A stretch of DNA of 11,779 bases from Deltaproteobacteria bacterium (GCA_021810985.1 JAJZQA010000041.1:1-11779); one strand, 5' to 3'. Positions 1 through 7,554 are shown, counted from the first letter of the stretch. Notes: a model not told the origin generated them from the sequence alone. Numbers and translations: made by a program.

Positions 1-502
1 TGCACTTGATCACCTCAATATACCGCTCTTCGGTCATTTCCAGTTCACTCATGGAAACGAGCTGCATCACCTCTCCTTGAGCAATAATCGTCGTTGCTCC
101 GGACAGAACGCGCAGGATGTCCAGGTCGCCATCCTTAACCATTAAAGAAAATGATTTGGAAAACAGGTAGTCGCCCACAAGTACCGACGCCTCGTTTCCC
201 CACAAGGTATTCGCGGAGGCCAATCCTCTTCGCAGACTGGCATTATCCACCACATCATCATGAAGCAAGGTTGCCGTATGAATGAATTCTATAACGCTTG
301 CCAGGGAAATGTGCCGCTGCCCCTCATACCCGCAGAGTTTGGCGGAAAGAAGCAGCAAGGCGGGACGGATTCTCTTGCCGCCACTGGAAAGGACATATTC
401 CCCAACCTTTCGGATAAGAAACACATCGGATTCCAGGTCTTTCTTGAACTGCAGTTCAACATTTTTCAGCTCTGTTTCAATGAGAGCTAAAGCGGATTCC
501 AT
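1..502 (-). CDS. ispB: trans-polyprenyl diphosphate synthase, IspB type (5' part, runs off the window)
   Basis: This enzyme condenses isopentenyl diphosphate units onto an allylic primer to make the long all-trans prenyl chain used for the quinone side chain. Only the first 167 codons are in the window. They carry the family signatures: GGKRIRP at about residues 41-47, which binds diphosphate, and the first aspartate-rich motif DDVVD at about residues 83-87 (after LLH), which binds magnesium and the allylic substrate. A GQGE-like turn, AQGEVMQLVSM, follows near residue 145. The second DDxxD motif would lie outside the window. The ATG at 502 is preceded by GAGG at a good distance, and a sigma70-like promoter lies just upstream. 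Product chain length cannot be read from this fragment, so a shorter-chain synthase of the same superfamily is possible. The IspB choice rests on the all-trans long-chain type N-terminus and is inference. Confidence 0.88.
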   Translation of the reverse strand, partial: MESALALIETELKNVELQFKKDLESDVFLIRKVGEYVLSSGGKRIRPALLLLSAKLCGYEGQRHISLASVIEFIHTATLLHDDVVDNASLRRGLASANTLWGNEASVLVGDYLFSKSFSLMVKDGDLDILRVLSGATTIIAQGEVMQLVSMSELEMTEERYIEVIKC

Positions 503-530
503 GCGCAAACCTCGGCTGTAATGTGCGGCA

Positions 531-560
531 ATAGTAAAGTAATGCCTTCTTGTTTGTCAA
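531..560 (-). promoter_or_regulatory. sigma70-type promoter of the polyprenyl synthase gene
   Basis: On the minus strand a perfect -35 TTGACA (560-555) is followed after 18 bases by TACTAT (536-531), which matches four of six -10 positions. Transcription would start near 524, leaving a leader of about 22 bases before the ATG at 502. The gene would therefore not depend on the lipoprotein gene upstream. Confidence 0.6.
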
Positions 561-628
561 AGTTTTTCTCCCCCGGCATCACATGGGTTTCATTTGGGGG
601 GAAACGTCTTTCAAATGACCAATTACGC

Positions 629-649
629 ATGGATTCCCGAGAAATCCAT
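629..649. repeat. inverted repeat between lipoprotein gene and polyprenyl synthase gene
   Basis: ATGGATT (629-635) and AATCCAT (643-649) form a perfect 7-bp stem with a 7-base loop. It lies downstream of the lipoprotein stop codon. No run of T follows on either strand, so it is not a standard intrinsic terminator. It could be a transcript 3'-end structure or an operator. The rest of the 503-722 gap shows only short weak repeats and the promoter at 531-560. Confidence 0.35.
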
Positions 650-722
650 TCTCCAATGGGGAAAATAGTCCGTCAGATACCGTTTAAACAATGGCACGGA
701 CCCGGGACTACACCCCTTTCAC

Positions 723-1262
723 TCACCAGGAATAGGGGCGGCGATACCACCAGTAGGGAGGTCCGCCAGGCCAGAAAGGATCATAGTAATATCCTGGCGG
801 AGGATACTGGGACTGCTCAAGCTCAGACTTGCTCCAGACATGGATCTCGCGAATGGTGATAATCGGATAGGTATAGTCTACCTGATCGATCGGCAAAGTC
901 TTTTTCCCCTGGACCTGGCCGACCACGGTCACTCTACGCCCAATTTCATAGACAAGCGGATCGAGAAAGCGCGAAGTTGTTGCCAGGAATCGTCCGCCCG
1001 AAGTGTGGGAGGTTTCCTCGGGAAGATCATCGCTTTCGAGGGGCGATTGGACCACTTCCAACTGAGAGCCTTCTTTAGAATTCCGCACAGCGGCAACTGT
1101 TCCGCCCAACATGACATATTTTCCCAGATAAGAGTCAGGGTTTGATCGCAGGTTCTGAAATTGTATCGTCGGATCAACCAGGTTACGAGACTCTTCGCTG
1201 ATTACGTGGGCACAACCCGCTAGCAGCAGAAAGGCTGCACCGAGAAGAAATATTCTTTTCAT
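723..1262 (-). CDS. Slp-family outer-membrane lipoprotein
   Basis: A 179-residue lipoprotein of the Slp family, which are outer-membrane lipoproteins of poorly known function, some induced in starvation or stationary phase. The first residues form a lipoprotein signal: KR, a hydrophobic stretch, then the lipobox LLAGC with the acylated Cys at position 17. The middle (about residues 37-143) follows the Slp pattern: Y-GKYVMLGG, a GGRFLA element, FLDP, and RRVTVVGQVQG leading into the Y-YPII-I--IHVW end. The last ~25 residues are unusual, being mostly Pro, Tyr, Trp and Gly (PPPGYYYDPFWPGG, then PPYWWYRRP). This is a low-complexity tail that could bind envelope polymer or stay disordered. The ATG at 1262 has an excellent ribosome site, AAGGAGG, six bases away. 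A candidate promoter precedes it. Slp membership is well supported, but the role is unknown. Confidence 0.88.
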   Translation of the reverse strand: MKRIFLLGAAFLLLAGCAHVISEESRNLVDPTIQFQNLRSNPDSYLGKYVMLGGTVAAVRNSKEGSQLEVVQSPLESDDLPEETSHTSGGRFLATTSRFLDPLVYEIGRRVTVVGQVQGKKTLPIDQVDYTYPIITIREIHVWSKSELEQSQYPPPGYYYDPFWPGGPPYWWYRRPYSW

Positions 1263-1291
1263 GGGACACCTCCTTGGCTGTCTCTATGAAA

Positions 1292-1319
1292 AGACTACCC
1301 TTCGGAAAGTGAAAGTCAA
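1292..1319 (-). promoter_or_regulatory. possible sigma70 promoter of the Slp-type lipoprotein gene
   Basis: TTGACT (1319-1314) is followed after 16 bases by TAGTCT (1297-1292), a strong -35 with a poor -10. It would place the start about 25 bases upstream of the ATG. The gap 1263-1414 also contains a 5-bp inverted repeat (CCGGA 1391-1395, TCCGG 1403-1407) just after pdxJ. No T run follows it, so pdxJ transcription may partly continue into this gene. Confidence 0.35.
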
Positions 1320-1414
1320 CTCGGAGGCGGTTGTCGCGGGCAGCACGGGGCAGGAACCGGACCGAAAGGGGAAAAGGCGTCAGCAACAGTCCGGAAGAAA
1401 CGTCCGGCAATTAC

Positions 1415-2134
1415 TCAGGCGTATTTTATCAATTCGACCATATCCCGCACAGCCCGATCAAGTCCCACCAGCACCGCCTTGGAGATGATCGAGTGGCCGA
1501 TATTATACTCTTCAACGCCGCCTAACGCGGCAACCTTCTTGATGTTGGTATAAGTGAGCCCATGACCGGCATTGACACCCAGCCCGAGCTTCGTGGAAAG
1601 CTTGATGGCATTCTCGATCTTGATCAGTTCCTGCTCCTCGGTTTTCCAGTCAACGGCATCGGCAAAACTGCCGGTATGAATCTCCACATAGTCAGCCCCG
1701 ATCTTGTTGGCTGCCTTGATCTGGTCCGAATCCGGGTCGATAAAAAGGCTGGTCAGAATGCCGCCATCATGAAGTCGGGCAATCGCTTTTTCGATCGACT
1801 GCGCATGCATACGCACATCGAGACCGCCTTCGGTCGTCAGTTCCTGGCGTTTTTCCGGCACCAGGGTGCACATGTCCGGTTTCACGGCAAGGGCAATTTC
1901 CACCATCTCATCGGTGGCGGCCATCTCCAGATTAAGCTTTGTCTTGACTACCTGACGAAGAATTTTCAGATCACGGTCCTGGATGTGGCGGCGATCCTCA
2001 CGGAGATGTATTGTTATCCCGTCGGCACCGGCCAATTCGGCAATAGCCGCCGCGGCGACCGGATCAGGTTCGTTTCCGTCGCGTGCCTGCCCAATTGTTG
2101 CCACATGATCGATATTACCTCCAAGTTTTGCCAC
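1415..2134 (-). CDS. pdxJ: pyridoxine 5'-phosphate synthase
   Basis: PdxJ joins 1-deoxy-D-xylulose 5-phosphate to 3-amino-2-oxopropyl phosphate to form pyridoxine 5'-phosphate, the last step of the DXP-dependent vitamin B6 pathway in the cytoplasm. The 239-residue product is full length for this TIM-barrel family. Visible signatures are NIDHVAT at the N-terminus, ITIHLREDRRHI (catalytic His and phosphate-binding Arg), NLEMA (catalytic Glu), LVPEKRQELTTEGGLDV, EIHTG, VNAGHGLTY (second catalytic His) and NIGHSII near the C-terminus. Two residues near the start are unusual: LGG where most homologues have LGV, and TIGQAR where most have TLRQAR or TIRQAR. The second Arg is kept. The start codon is GTG, one base after the glmM stop, and its ribosome site GGGGGAG lies inside the end of glmM. 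Translation is probably coupled. acpS, often next to pdxJ in proteobacteria, is absent here. Confidence 0.96.
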   Translation of the reverse strand: MAKLGGNIDHVATIGQARDGNEPDPVAAAAIAELAGADGITIHLREDRRHIQDRDLKILRQVVKTKLNLEMAATDEMVEIALAVKPDMCTLVPEKRQELTTEGGLDVRMHAQSIEKAIARLHDGGILTSLFIDPDSDQIKAANKIGADYVEIHTGSFADAVDWKTEEQELIKIENAIKLSTKLGLGVNAGHGLTYTNIKKVAALGGVEEYNIGHSIISKAVLVGLDRAVRDMVELIKYA

Positions 2135-2135
2135 G

Positions 2136-3497
2136 TTACTCTCCCCCTATCCTGGCGCGGACCAGGCCGGCGATCTCTTCAGCCCAAGACTGAATTTCTT
2201 CCCTGTCTACCCCTTCGATCATGATTCGCAACAAAGGTTCCGTTCCGGAATAGCGTATGAGAATCCGTCCCTCATCGTTCAATTTGCCCTCTATGTCGGC
2301 AATCAGCGCGGCAACTTCAGGAAAGGTCGTAATATCCTTCTTTTTCTTCACACGGACATTCACCAGCACCTGCGGCAGGGCGGTCATGACTTGTGCCAAT
2401 TCGGAAAGCCGACGCTCTTTCCGCCGCATGATGGCCAGGACCTGAAGAGCGGACTGAATGCCATCCCCGGTGGTGTTGTAGTCAAGGAAGATGAGGTGCC
2501 CCGACTGCTCGCCGCCGAAATTGTAACCGTTCTTGAACATCTCCTCGACCACGTAGCGGTCACCAACCGCGGTCTTGACGATTTTGCCGCCGGCATTTCT
2601 GACGGCAATATCCAACCCCATATTACTCATTACCGTTGCCACCAGGGTATTCTTCTTCAACTTCCTTCTTTTCAACAGGTCCGTAGCGCAGATGGCCATG
2701 ATATGGTCACCGTCCACCTCATTACCGAATTCATCCACAAAGATGACCCGGTCCGCGTCACCATCGAGGGCAATCCCGAGATCCGCACCGTTGGCCCGTA
2801 CCGCTTCGCTGATCACATCGGGATAGAGTGATCCGCAACCGGCATTGATATTGGTGCCGTTCGGCTTATTGCCGAGAGTAATGACTTCGGCGCCCAGTTC
2901 CTGAAAAACCGCGGGTGCAACTTTATAGGCAGCGCCATTGGCGCAATCCAGGACAATCTTCATTCCTGCCAGGTCAAGTTCCTTGGGAAAAGCGTTTTTG
3001 AGAAATACAATATACCGGCCGGCGGCGTCATCAATGCGGTAGGCCTTGCCGACTTCGGTGGCAGTGGGCCGAAAGGAGTCGATGTTCTTGGAAAAGATCA
3101 GCTCTTCAATGGCGAGTTCCGTGGTATCGGGCAACTTTACCCCGTCCCGGGAAAAGAACTTGATGCCATTGTCCTGAAAGGGATTATGGGACGCGGAGAT
3201 AACCACGCCGGCATCGGCACGCATGGATGAAGTGATATTGGCGATCCCCGGTGTCGGCAAAGGTCCCACCAGCAGAACGTCAACGCCCATGGAGCAGATT
3301 CCCGCCACCAGCGCGTTTTCGATCATGTACCCGGAAAGACGCGTATCTTTGCCGATAACGATGCGATGCCTGCGGGTGTCACCGTCCTTTTTAAAGATAT
3401 GGGCCGCGGCCCGGCCGATCTGCATTGCCATCTCTGTGGTCATGGGGTAGACATTGGCCACCCCCCGCACGCCATCTGTACCAAACAGTTTCTTCAT
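2136..3497 (-). CDS. glmM: phosphoglucosamine mutase
   Basis: GlmM converts glucosamine-6-phosphate to glucosamine-1-phosphate, feeding UDP-N-acetylglucosamine for peptidoglycan and lipopolysaccharide. At 453 residues it is full length. The order of motifs is standard: FGTDGVRG at residues 5-12, the phosphoserine loop ISASHNPFQDNGIKFF (active Ser about 103), the magnesium loop DGDADR at 245-250, the sugar-binding GGEQSGH at 328-334 and the phosphate-binding RYSGTEP at 415-421. One residue is odd: CGSLYP near residue 221 has Tyr where most GlmM proteins have His (CGS-HP). The ATG at 3497 lies eight bases after AGGAT. The gene follows cdaA and ybbR, the conserved arrangement in which CdaA, CdaR and GlmM interact and GlmM can restrain c-di-AMP synthesis. 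That interaction is known from Firmicutes and is only inferred here. Confidence 0.98.
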   Translation of the reverse strand: MKKLFGTDGVRGVANVYPMTTEMAMQIGRAAAHIFKKDGDTRRHRIVIGKDTRLSGYMIENALVAGICSMGVDVLLVGPLPTPGIANITSSMRADAGVVISASHNPFQDNGIKFFSRDGVKLPDTTELAIEELIFSKNIDSFRPTATEVGKAYRIDDAAGRYIVFLKNAFPKELDLAGMKIVLDCANGAAYKVAPAVFQELGAEVITLGNKPNGTNINAGCGSLYPDVISEAVRANGADLGIALDGDADRVIFVDEFGNEVDGDHIMAICATDLLKRRKLKKNTLVATVMSNMGLDIAVRNAGGKIVKTAVGDRYVVEEMFKNGYNFGGEQSGHLIFLDYNTTGDGIQSALQVLAIMRRKERRLSELAQVMTALPQVLVNVRVKKKKDITTFPEVAALIADIEGKLNDEGRILIRYSGTEPLLRIMIEGVDREEIQSWAEEIAGLVRARIGGE

Positions 3498-3538
3498 ATG
3501 CTTGCATCCTCATTTCTTCTGGGGTAATTTTGGAAAAC

Positions 3539-3937
3539 TTATTTGACGCCCCGTCGCTGCGTCCGCACCAGTTTCACATCAATAACGGCGGGATAGATAC
3601 GCATCACCGTGATGCCCGGCGGAATACGCAGACGTTTTTCCATGCCGCTGAAGGTGACGGTCCCTTCGCGGAGATTGCGCAGGTCGAGTGAAAGTGACAG
3701 TTCCTCTGATCGCAGACCCAGGAGTCGAATCCTCGGCCCGGAAACCGTTACCTCAACGGTATCGGGCAAAGGACCGGCCACGGAGAGACCCGCGGGCAGG
3801 TTCCGCAGAGCAAGGGGTATGGAAAGATCCCGTTCCGAATCCTTAGCGCCGGTCGCCAGCAGCCAGAGCGAAACCGCCAGCAGCAGGGCAAGTAGCTTAA
3901 GAGAAAGATTATTGACCAACAGCCTCCAGAATATCAT
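3539..3937 (-). CDS. ybbR: YbbR-domain membrane-anchored protein (CdaR-like), single domain
   Basis: CdaR/YbbR proteins sit in the membrane next to the diadenylate cyclase and modulate it. This 132-residue product has one N-terminal membrane segment (about residues 10-29, ending WLLATG). It is followed by one YbbR domain: IPLALRNLPAGLSV, PDTVEVTVSGP, LSLDLRNLREGTVTF and a PPGITV-RIYPAVIDVKL end. Firmicute homologues usually carry three or four such domains, so this is a minimal version. An in-frame GTG at 3946 is possible, but the ATG at 3937 is favoured: AGGTGG sits five bases upstream and the ATG overlaps the cdaA stop codon as ATGA, a typical sign of coupled translation. The domain would lie in the periplasm. 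Family assignment is good; regulation of CdaA by it is inference from context. Confidence 0.87.
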   Translation of the reverse strand: MIFWRLLVNNLSLKLLALLLAVSLWLLATGAKDSERDLSIPLALRNLPAGLSVAGPLPDTVEVTVSGPRIRLLGLRSEELSLSLDLRNLREGTVTFSGMEKRLRIPPGITVMRIYPAVIDVKLVRTQRRGVK

Positions 3938-4704
3938 CGAAACCACCTACGCTGTTTCACCAGGATCAGTTTCTTCAGCATCTTGCGCAGCGTGTTGGGA
4001 TCTATTGCCCGAGTGATCTTGCCATCACAGGCCAGGGAAACAGCCCCCGTTTCCTCTGAAACTATCAGCACAACTGCGTCCGTAACCTCCGAAAGTCCAA
4101 TTGCCGCCCGATGTCTCGTGCCAAGTGTTTTACACAACTCCGGATTGCGGGACAAGGGCAGAAAGCAGCCGGCCTTGGTCAGTTTTTCCTTCTGGATGAT
4201 AACGGCGCCGTCATGAATCGGGGAATAGGGAAGAAAGATCGAGGTCAGGAGTTCGCTGGTTACCTTGGCATCAATCTGGGTTCCCACTTCCAGGTGGTTT
4301 TCAACCTCCACTTTCCGCTCCAGAACAATCAAGGCGCCGATCTTTTTCTGAGCGAGAATGTCTGTTGCCGTGACCAGCTCCTCTGCCAGTTCGGAGACGG
4401 TTTCATCACTCTCCTTGAGGAAGGTGTTCCTGCCCACGGCTGAAAGTGCCCGGCGAATGTCATGCTGAAAGATGATCACCAGAACAATGAGAATGGCACC
4501 GAAAAAACTGTTCAGGATCCAATAGAGTGTTTGCAGACCCAGCAACTGGGCGAAAAAATAGCAGAGGAAAAGTCCGGTCAGGCCAACGAGAAGGCGAACC
4601 GCGATGGTTCCTTTAATGAGGAGAATTATCCAGTAGAAGATGAATGCGACAAGCAGGATATCGACAAGGTCAAGCCAGGCAACATGTCCCAGAGGAGTCA
4701 TCAT
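3934..4704 (-). CDS. cdaA: diadenylate cyclase CdaA (c-di-AMP synthase)
   Basis: CdaA makes cyclic di-AMP from two ATP at the membrane. This messenger controls potassium and osmolyte handling and cell-wall homeostasis in the organisms where it has been studied. Three membrane segments occupy roughly the first 80 residues, ending in the IIFQHDIRRAL link that precedes the catalytic DAC domain. The domain shows the two active-site signatures, DGA (in SPIHDGAVII) and RHR (in LGTRHRAAIG), plus GALIVLER and an ISEETG-like VSEETGAVSLA strand. The length, about 256 residues, is close to the usual ~270. An open frame extends to a TTG at 4716. The ATG at 4704 is preferred because a GGTGA sequence lies five bases before it, but a second ATG at 4701 and GTG codons nearby make the exact start uncertain. 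ybbR overlaps its end and glmM follows, matching the known cda module. Confidence 0.93.
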   Translation of the reverse strand: MMTPLGHVAWLDLVDILLVAFIFYWIILLIKGTIAVRLLVGLTGLFLCYFFAQLLGLQTLYWILNSFFGAILIVLVIIFQHDIRRALSAVGRNTFLKESDETVSELAEELVTATDILAQKKIGALIVLERKVEVENHLEVGTQIDAKVTSELLTSIFLPYSPIHDGAVIIQKEKLTKAGCFLPLSRNPELCKTLGTRHRAAIGLSEVTDAVVLIVSEETGAVSLACDGKITRAIDPNTLRKMLKKLILVKQRRWFR

Positions 4705-4767
4705 CACATTCACCAAAAGTCAAAAAAGCGGAAAACCGAAGGGATCAGAGAAGGCCGGCGGAACTGG

Positions 4768-5646
4768 CTAGGACATCACTGCGTGGGCAATCAGCGCCGC
4801 GTCGCGCATCTGCCGAACATCATGCACCCTGAAGATGGAGGCGCCTTTCGCGACGGCAAGTGCTATTGTTGCCGCCGTTCCAAAGGCCCGGTCTCCTGTC
4901 TCACGGCCAAGAATCGTGCCGATGAAGCTTTTTCGTGACGTCCCGACCAGGATCGGCCGGTCAAGAACGGCGAACTGCTCCAGGTTTCGCAGGATTTCGA
5001 GATTCCCCTCGAGGCTCTTGCCAAAACCGATGCCCGGGTCCACCACGATACGCGTTGCTGAGATTCCGGCGATTGCAGCTACTGAGAGGCGCTGACGCAG
5101 GAAAGTGATAATTTCCGGAATGAGGTCTGAATAGCCCGTATCCCGCAGCATCTCCGTCGGGGTCCCCCGCGTATGCATGATAATCAGGCCGGCGGAAGAA
5201 GAGGACACTACTTCCAGCATGCGAGGATCAAAGGTGCCGCCACTGATGTCATTGACAATTTCAGCACCGGCGCGAATCGCCTCCCGTGCCACCGACGCCT
5301 TGTAGGTATCGATCGAGATCGGAATCCGCAGACGTCCGGCCAGCTTTTCAATAACCGGAAGCACCCTGCGCAGTTCCTGATTCTCGTCTACGGGAGTGGC
5401 AAAGGGCCGGGTACTTTCACCACCGATATCGATGCTGTCGGCACCTTCCGCTTCCATCTCCAGGGCACGTTCCACCGCTTTCCCCGGATCAAGAAAGAGG
5501 GAACCGTCAGAAAAGGAATCCGGGGTCACATTGAGAATCCCCATGATATGGGGACGCTGCGACACGTGCAGCACCCGCGTTCCAACCGTCCAGACCTCAG
5601 AACCGGAAAGCGGTTGTGCCACCCTGCCCTCTTTGGAATCGCACAT
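4768..5646 (-). CDS. folP: dihydropteroate synthase
   Basis: FolP condenses 6-hydroxymethyl-7,8-dihydropterin diphosphate with p-aminobenzoate to give dihydropteroate in folate synthesis, and it is the target of sulfonamides. The 292-residue TIM barrel shows the family motifs in order: GILNVTPDSFSDG (about 36-48), DIGGESTRP (about 73-81), SIDTYK (111-116), VNDISGG (about 131-137), MHTRGTP (157-163), DPGIGFGKS (203-211), GTSRKSFIG (235-243) and RVHD (273-276). The reading frame is open upstream to 5754 inside the end of ftsH. The ATG at 5646 is chosen because AGGTG lies five bases before it and because this start leaves a 31-base gap after the ftsH stop. The ~30 residues before the first barrel motif are longer than in E. 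coli FolP. The ftsH-folP neighbourhood is common in bacteria. Confidence 0.97.
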   Translation of the reverse strand: MCDSKEGRVAQPLSGSEVWTVGTRVLHVSQRPHIMGILNVTPDSFSDGSLFLDPGKAVERALEMEAEGADSIDIGGESTRPFATPVDENQELRRVLPVIEKLAGRLRIPISIDTYKASVAREAIRAGAEIVNDISGGTFDPRMLEVVSSSSAGLIIMHTRGTPTEMLRDTGYSDLIPEIITFLRQRLSVAAIAGISATRIVVDPGIGFGKSLEGNLEILRNLEQFAVLDRPILVGTSRKSFIGTILGRETGDRAFGTAATIALAVAKGASIFRVHDVRQMRDAALIAHAVMS

Positions 5647-5677
5647 CAGATCACCTGCATTAACCCAGTTACGTTTT

Positions 5678-7513
5678 TCAATCTTCTCTGGATTCTTCGG
5701 CCTCCGCGGGCGGAGAGGGTTCAACGGCCTTGTGGCCGATAATCTCGTCAACATCGGAGCCGTTCAGGCTTTCCTTCTCAATCAGCGCCAAGGCAATCTT
5801 ATGCAGGATATCGACATTGTCCGTCAGCAGGGTCCGGGCGCGGTTGTAATTGTCTTCGACGATTCGCCGGATTTCCTCATCGATTTCGACAGCTGTTGCT
5901 TCACTGTAATTTTTCGCCGTTGACATTTCGCGGCCAAGGAAGATTTGTTCATCCTTTTTGCCGAAGCTGACCGGACCGAGCCGATCACTCATACCCCACT
6001 CGCAGATCATTTTCCGGGAGATTTCCGTAGCCTGTTCGATATCGTTACCGGCGCCGGTGGTCATGGTCTGGAAGATGATCTCCTCGGCGGCACGCCCGCC
6101 CATCAGGACGGCTATCCTGTTCAGGAGTGTTTCCTTATTGTAGGAGTGCTTGTCCTCGGTCGGCAGCTGCATGGTTATACCCAGTGCCCTGCCGCGCGGA
6201 ATGATGGAAACCTTGTGGATCGGATCGGTCCCGGGAATCAATTTCGCAACCAGGGTATGTCCAGCCTCGTGATAGGCGGTATTTTTCTTTTCGTCCTCGG
6301 ATATGACCATGCTCCGGCGTTCGACGCCCATCAGGACTTTGTCCTTGGCATCATCAAAGTCCTGCATTTCGACCAGGTTCTTGTCCTTGCGCGCGGCAAG
6401 CAGAGCTGCTTCATTGACAACGTTGGCAAGATCGGCGCCGGAAAACCCGGGGGTTCCGCGAGCAATGACCGAAAGGTCGACACTGGGCGCCAGGGGGGTC
6501 TTGCGGGAGTGGACCCGCAGGATCTCTTCCCGGCCTTTGACATCCGGCCGGGGAACAACCACCTGCCGGTCGAAACGACCGGGGCGGAGAAGCGCAGGAT
6601 CAAGGACATCAGGCCGGTTGGTTGCGGAAATCAGGATCACCCCTTCGTTGGATTCGAAACCGTCCATTTCGACGAGGAGCTGGTTCAGGGTCTGTTCCCG
6701 CTCGTCGTGGCCACCACCGAGTCCGGCGCCACGATGGCGCCCTACGGCATCGATCTCATCGATAAAGATAATGCAGGGAGCATTCTTTTTCCCCTGAACA
6801 AAAAGGTCGCGAACGCGGCTCGCGCCAACCCCGACAAACATTTCGACAAAGTCGGAACCGGAAATGGAAAAGAAGGGAACCCCCGCTTCGCCGGCGATGG
6901 CACGTGCCAGCAGAGTTTTTCCGGTCCCCGGAGGACCCACCAGCAGCACACCTTTCGGCAGTCGGCCGCCTAGCTTGGTAAATTTTTTCGGATCTTTCAG
7001 GAACGAAATGATTTCAGCCAGTTCCTCCTTGGCCTCATCCACACCGGCCACATCCTCAAAGGTGATTTTCCCCTGGGCCTCGGTCAGAAGCTTTGCCCGG
7101 CTCTTGCCGAAGGCCATGGCTTTGCCGCCGCCCGACTGCATCTGGCGCATGAAGAAAATCCAGACGGCAACCAGGAGGATCAGCGGGAACCACGACAGCA
7201 GCATGGAAAACCAGGGCACCTTGTCTTCCGCAGGTTCAGCGGTAACGGGTATTTTCTTTTCCAGCAGCTTCCCGGTCAGGGTTGGATCTTCAGGCTTGTA
7301 GGTTTTGAATTCCTTACCGGTCGTATACTTACCGAGTATCTCGTTACCGCGCAGGGTAACGGTAGAAATCTTCCCGGCATCAAGAGCTGTGATGAATTCG
7401 GTATAGGTGGTCTTTTCCTGTCCCGTTTGGGATTTATTGAAAAGATTGAAGACAAGGATCATCATCAGAACAATGACAAGCCACAGTGCAAGATTTTTGT
7501 GAAATTGGTTCAA
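5678..7513 (-). CDS. ftsH: ATP-dependent zinc metalloprotease FtsH
   Basis: FtsH is a hexameric, membrane-anchored AAA+ protease. It extracts and degrades damaged membrane proteins and selected regulators. The 611-residue product is full length. It has two membrane segments (about 8-25 and 103-122) around a small periplasmic domain. Next come Walker A GPPGTGKT (193-200), the pore loop with FVGVG (226-230), Walker B IIFIDE (248-253), and the second region of homology with arginine fingers in RPGRFDR (310-316). The zinc site is HEAGH (415-419), with Asp near 491 in TGAGNDIEQA as third ligand. The C-terminus ends in an acidic, Pro-rich tail. The start is a TTG at 7513. The peptide from this codon, MNQF-KNLALWLVI, fits the N-terminus expected for Geobacter-type FtsH. 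A GGGGG stretch serves as the ribosome site, and a strong small hairpin lies just upstream. Confidence 0.98.
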   Translation of the reverse strand: MNQFHKNLALWLVIVLMMILVFNLFNKSQTGQEKTTYTEFITALDAGKISTVTLRGNEILGKYTTGKEFKTYKPEDPTLTGKLLEKKIPVTAEPAEDKVPWFSMLLSWFPLILLVAVWIFFMRQMQSGGGKAMAFGKSRAKLLTEAQGKITFEDVAGVDEAKEELAEIISFLKDPKKFTKLGGRLPKGVLLVGPPGTGKTLLARAIAGEAGVPFFSISGSDFVEMFVGVGASRVRDLFVQGKKNAPCIIFIDEIDAVGRHRGAGLGGGHDEREQTLNQLLVEMDGFESNEGVILISATNRPDVLDPALLRPGRFDRQVVVPRPDVKGREEILRVHSRKTPLAPSVDLSVIARGTPGFSGADLANVVNEAALLAARKDKNLVEMQDFDDAKDKVLMGVERRSMVISEDEKKNTAYHEAGHTLVAKLIPGTDPIHKVSIIPRGRALGITMQLPTEDKHSYNKETLLNRIAVLMGGRAAEEIIFQTMTTGAGNDIEQATEISRKMICEWGMSDRLGPVSFGKKDEQIFLGREMSTAKNYSEATAVEIDEEIRRIVEDNYNRARTLLTDNVDILHKIALALIEKESLNGSDVDEIIGHKAVEPSPPAEAEESRED

Positions 7514-7535
7514 GGGTACCCCCGGTGACTATTTC

Positions 7536-7554
7536 CATCCGGCCCGGCCGGATG
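7536..7554 (-). promoter_or_regulatory. hairpin in the ftsH leader
   Basis: CATCCGGC and GCCGGATG form a perfect 8-bp stem with a three-base loop. It ends about 22 bases before the TTG start codon of ftsH and close to its ribosome site. No T run follows on either strand, so it does not look like a terminator. It could influence ftsH translation or message stability. The rest of the 7514-7723 gap is AT-rich with several weak -10-like hexamers (for example TATACT on the minus strand near 7605-7610). I found no convincing -35 partner and no heat-shock (CTTGAA / CCCCAT) promoter. Confidence 0.4.

Noticed and set aside
661..720. TGGCAC element as a sigma54 promoter
   Set aside because: No TTGC-type -12 element occurs at the required spacing.
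1391..1407. Inverted repeat after pdxJ as an intrinsic terminator
   Set aside because: The stem is only five pairs and no T run follows on the minus strand.
1562..2224. 220-codon plus-strand open frame
   Set aside because: It lies opposite pdxJ and the end of glmM, has no recognisable motif, and pdxJ on the other strand is unambiguous.
3938..3946. GTG start for ybbR three codons upstream
   Set aside because: The ATG at 3937 has AGGTGG at proper spacing and the common ATGA overlap with cdaA.
5647..5754. 36-residue N-terminal extension of FolP overlapping ftsH
   Set aside because: The extension is the ftsH end read in another frame. The ATG at 5646 has a good ribosome site and gives a normal FolP.
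5945..6973. 342-codon plus-strand open frame
   Set aside because: It is antisense to the AAA and protease domains of ftsH. Such long shadows are common in GC-rich conserved genes, and no family motif is visible.
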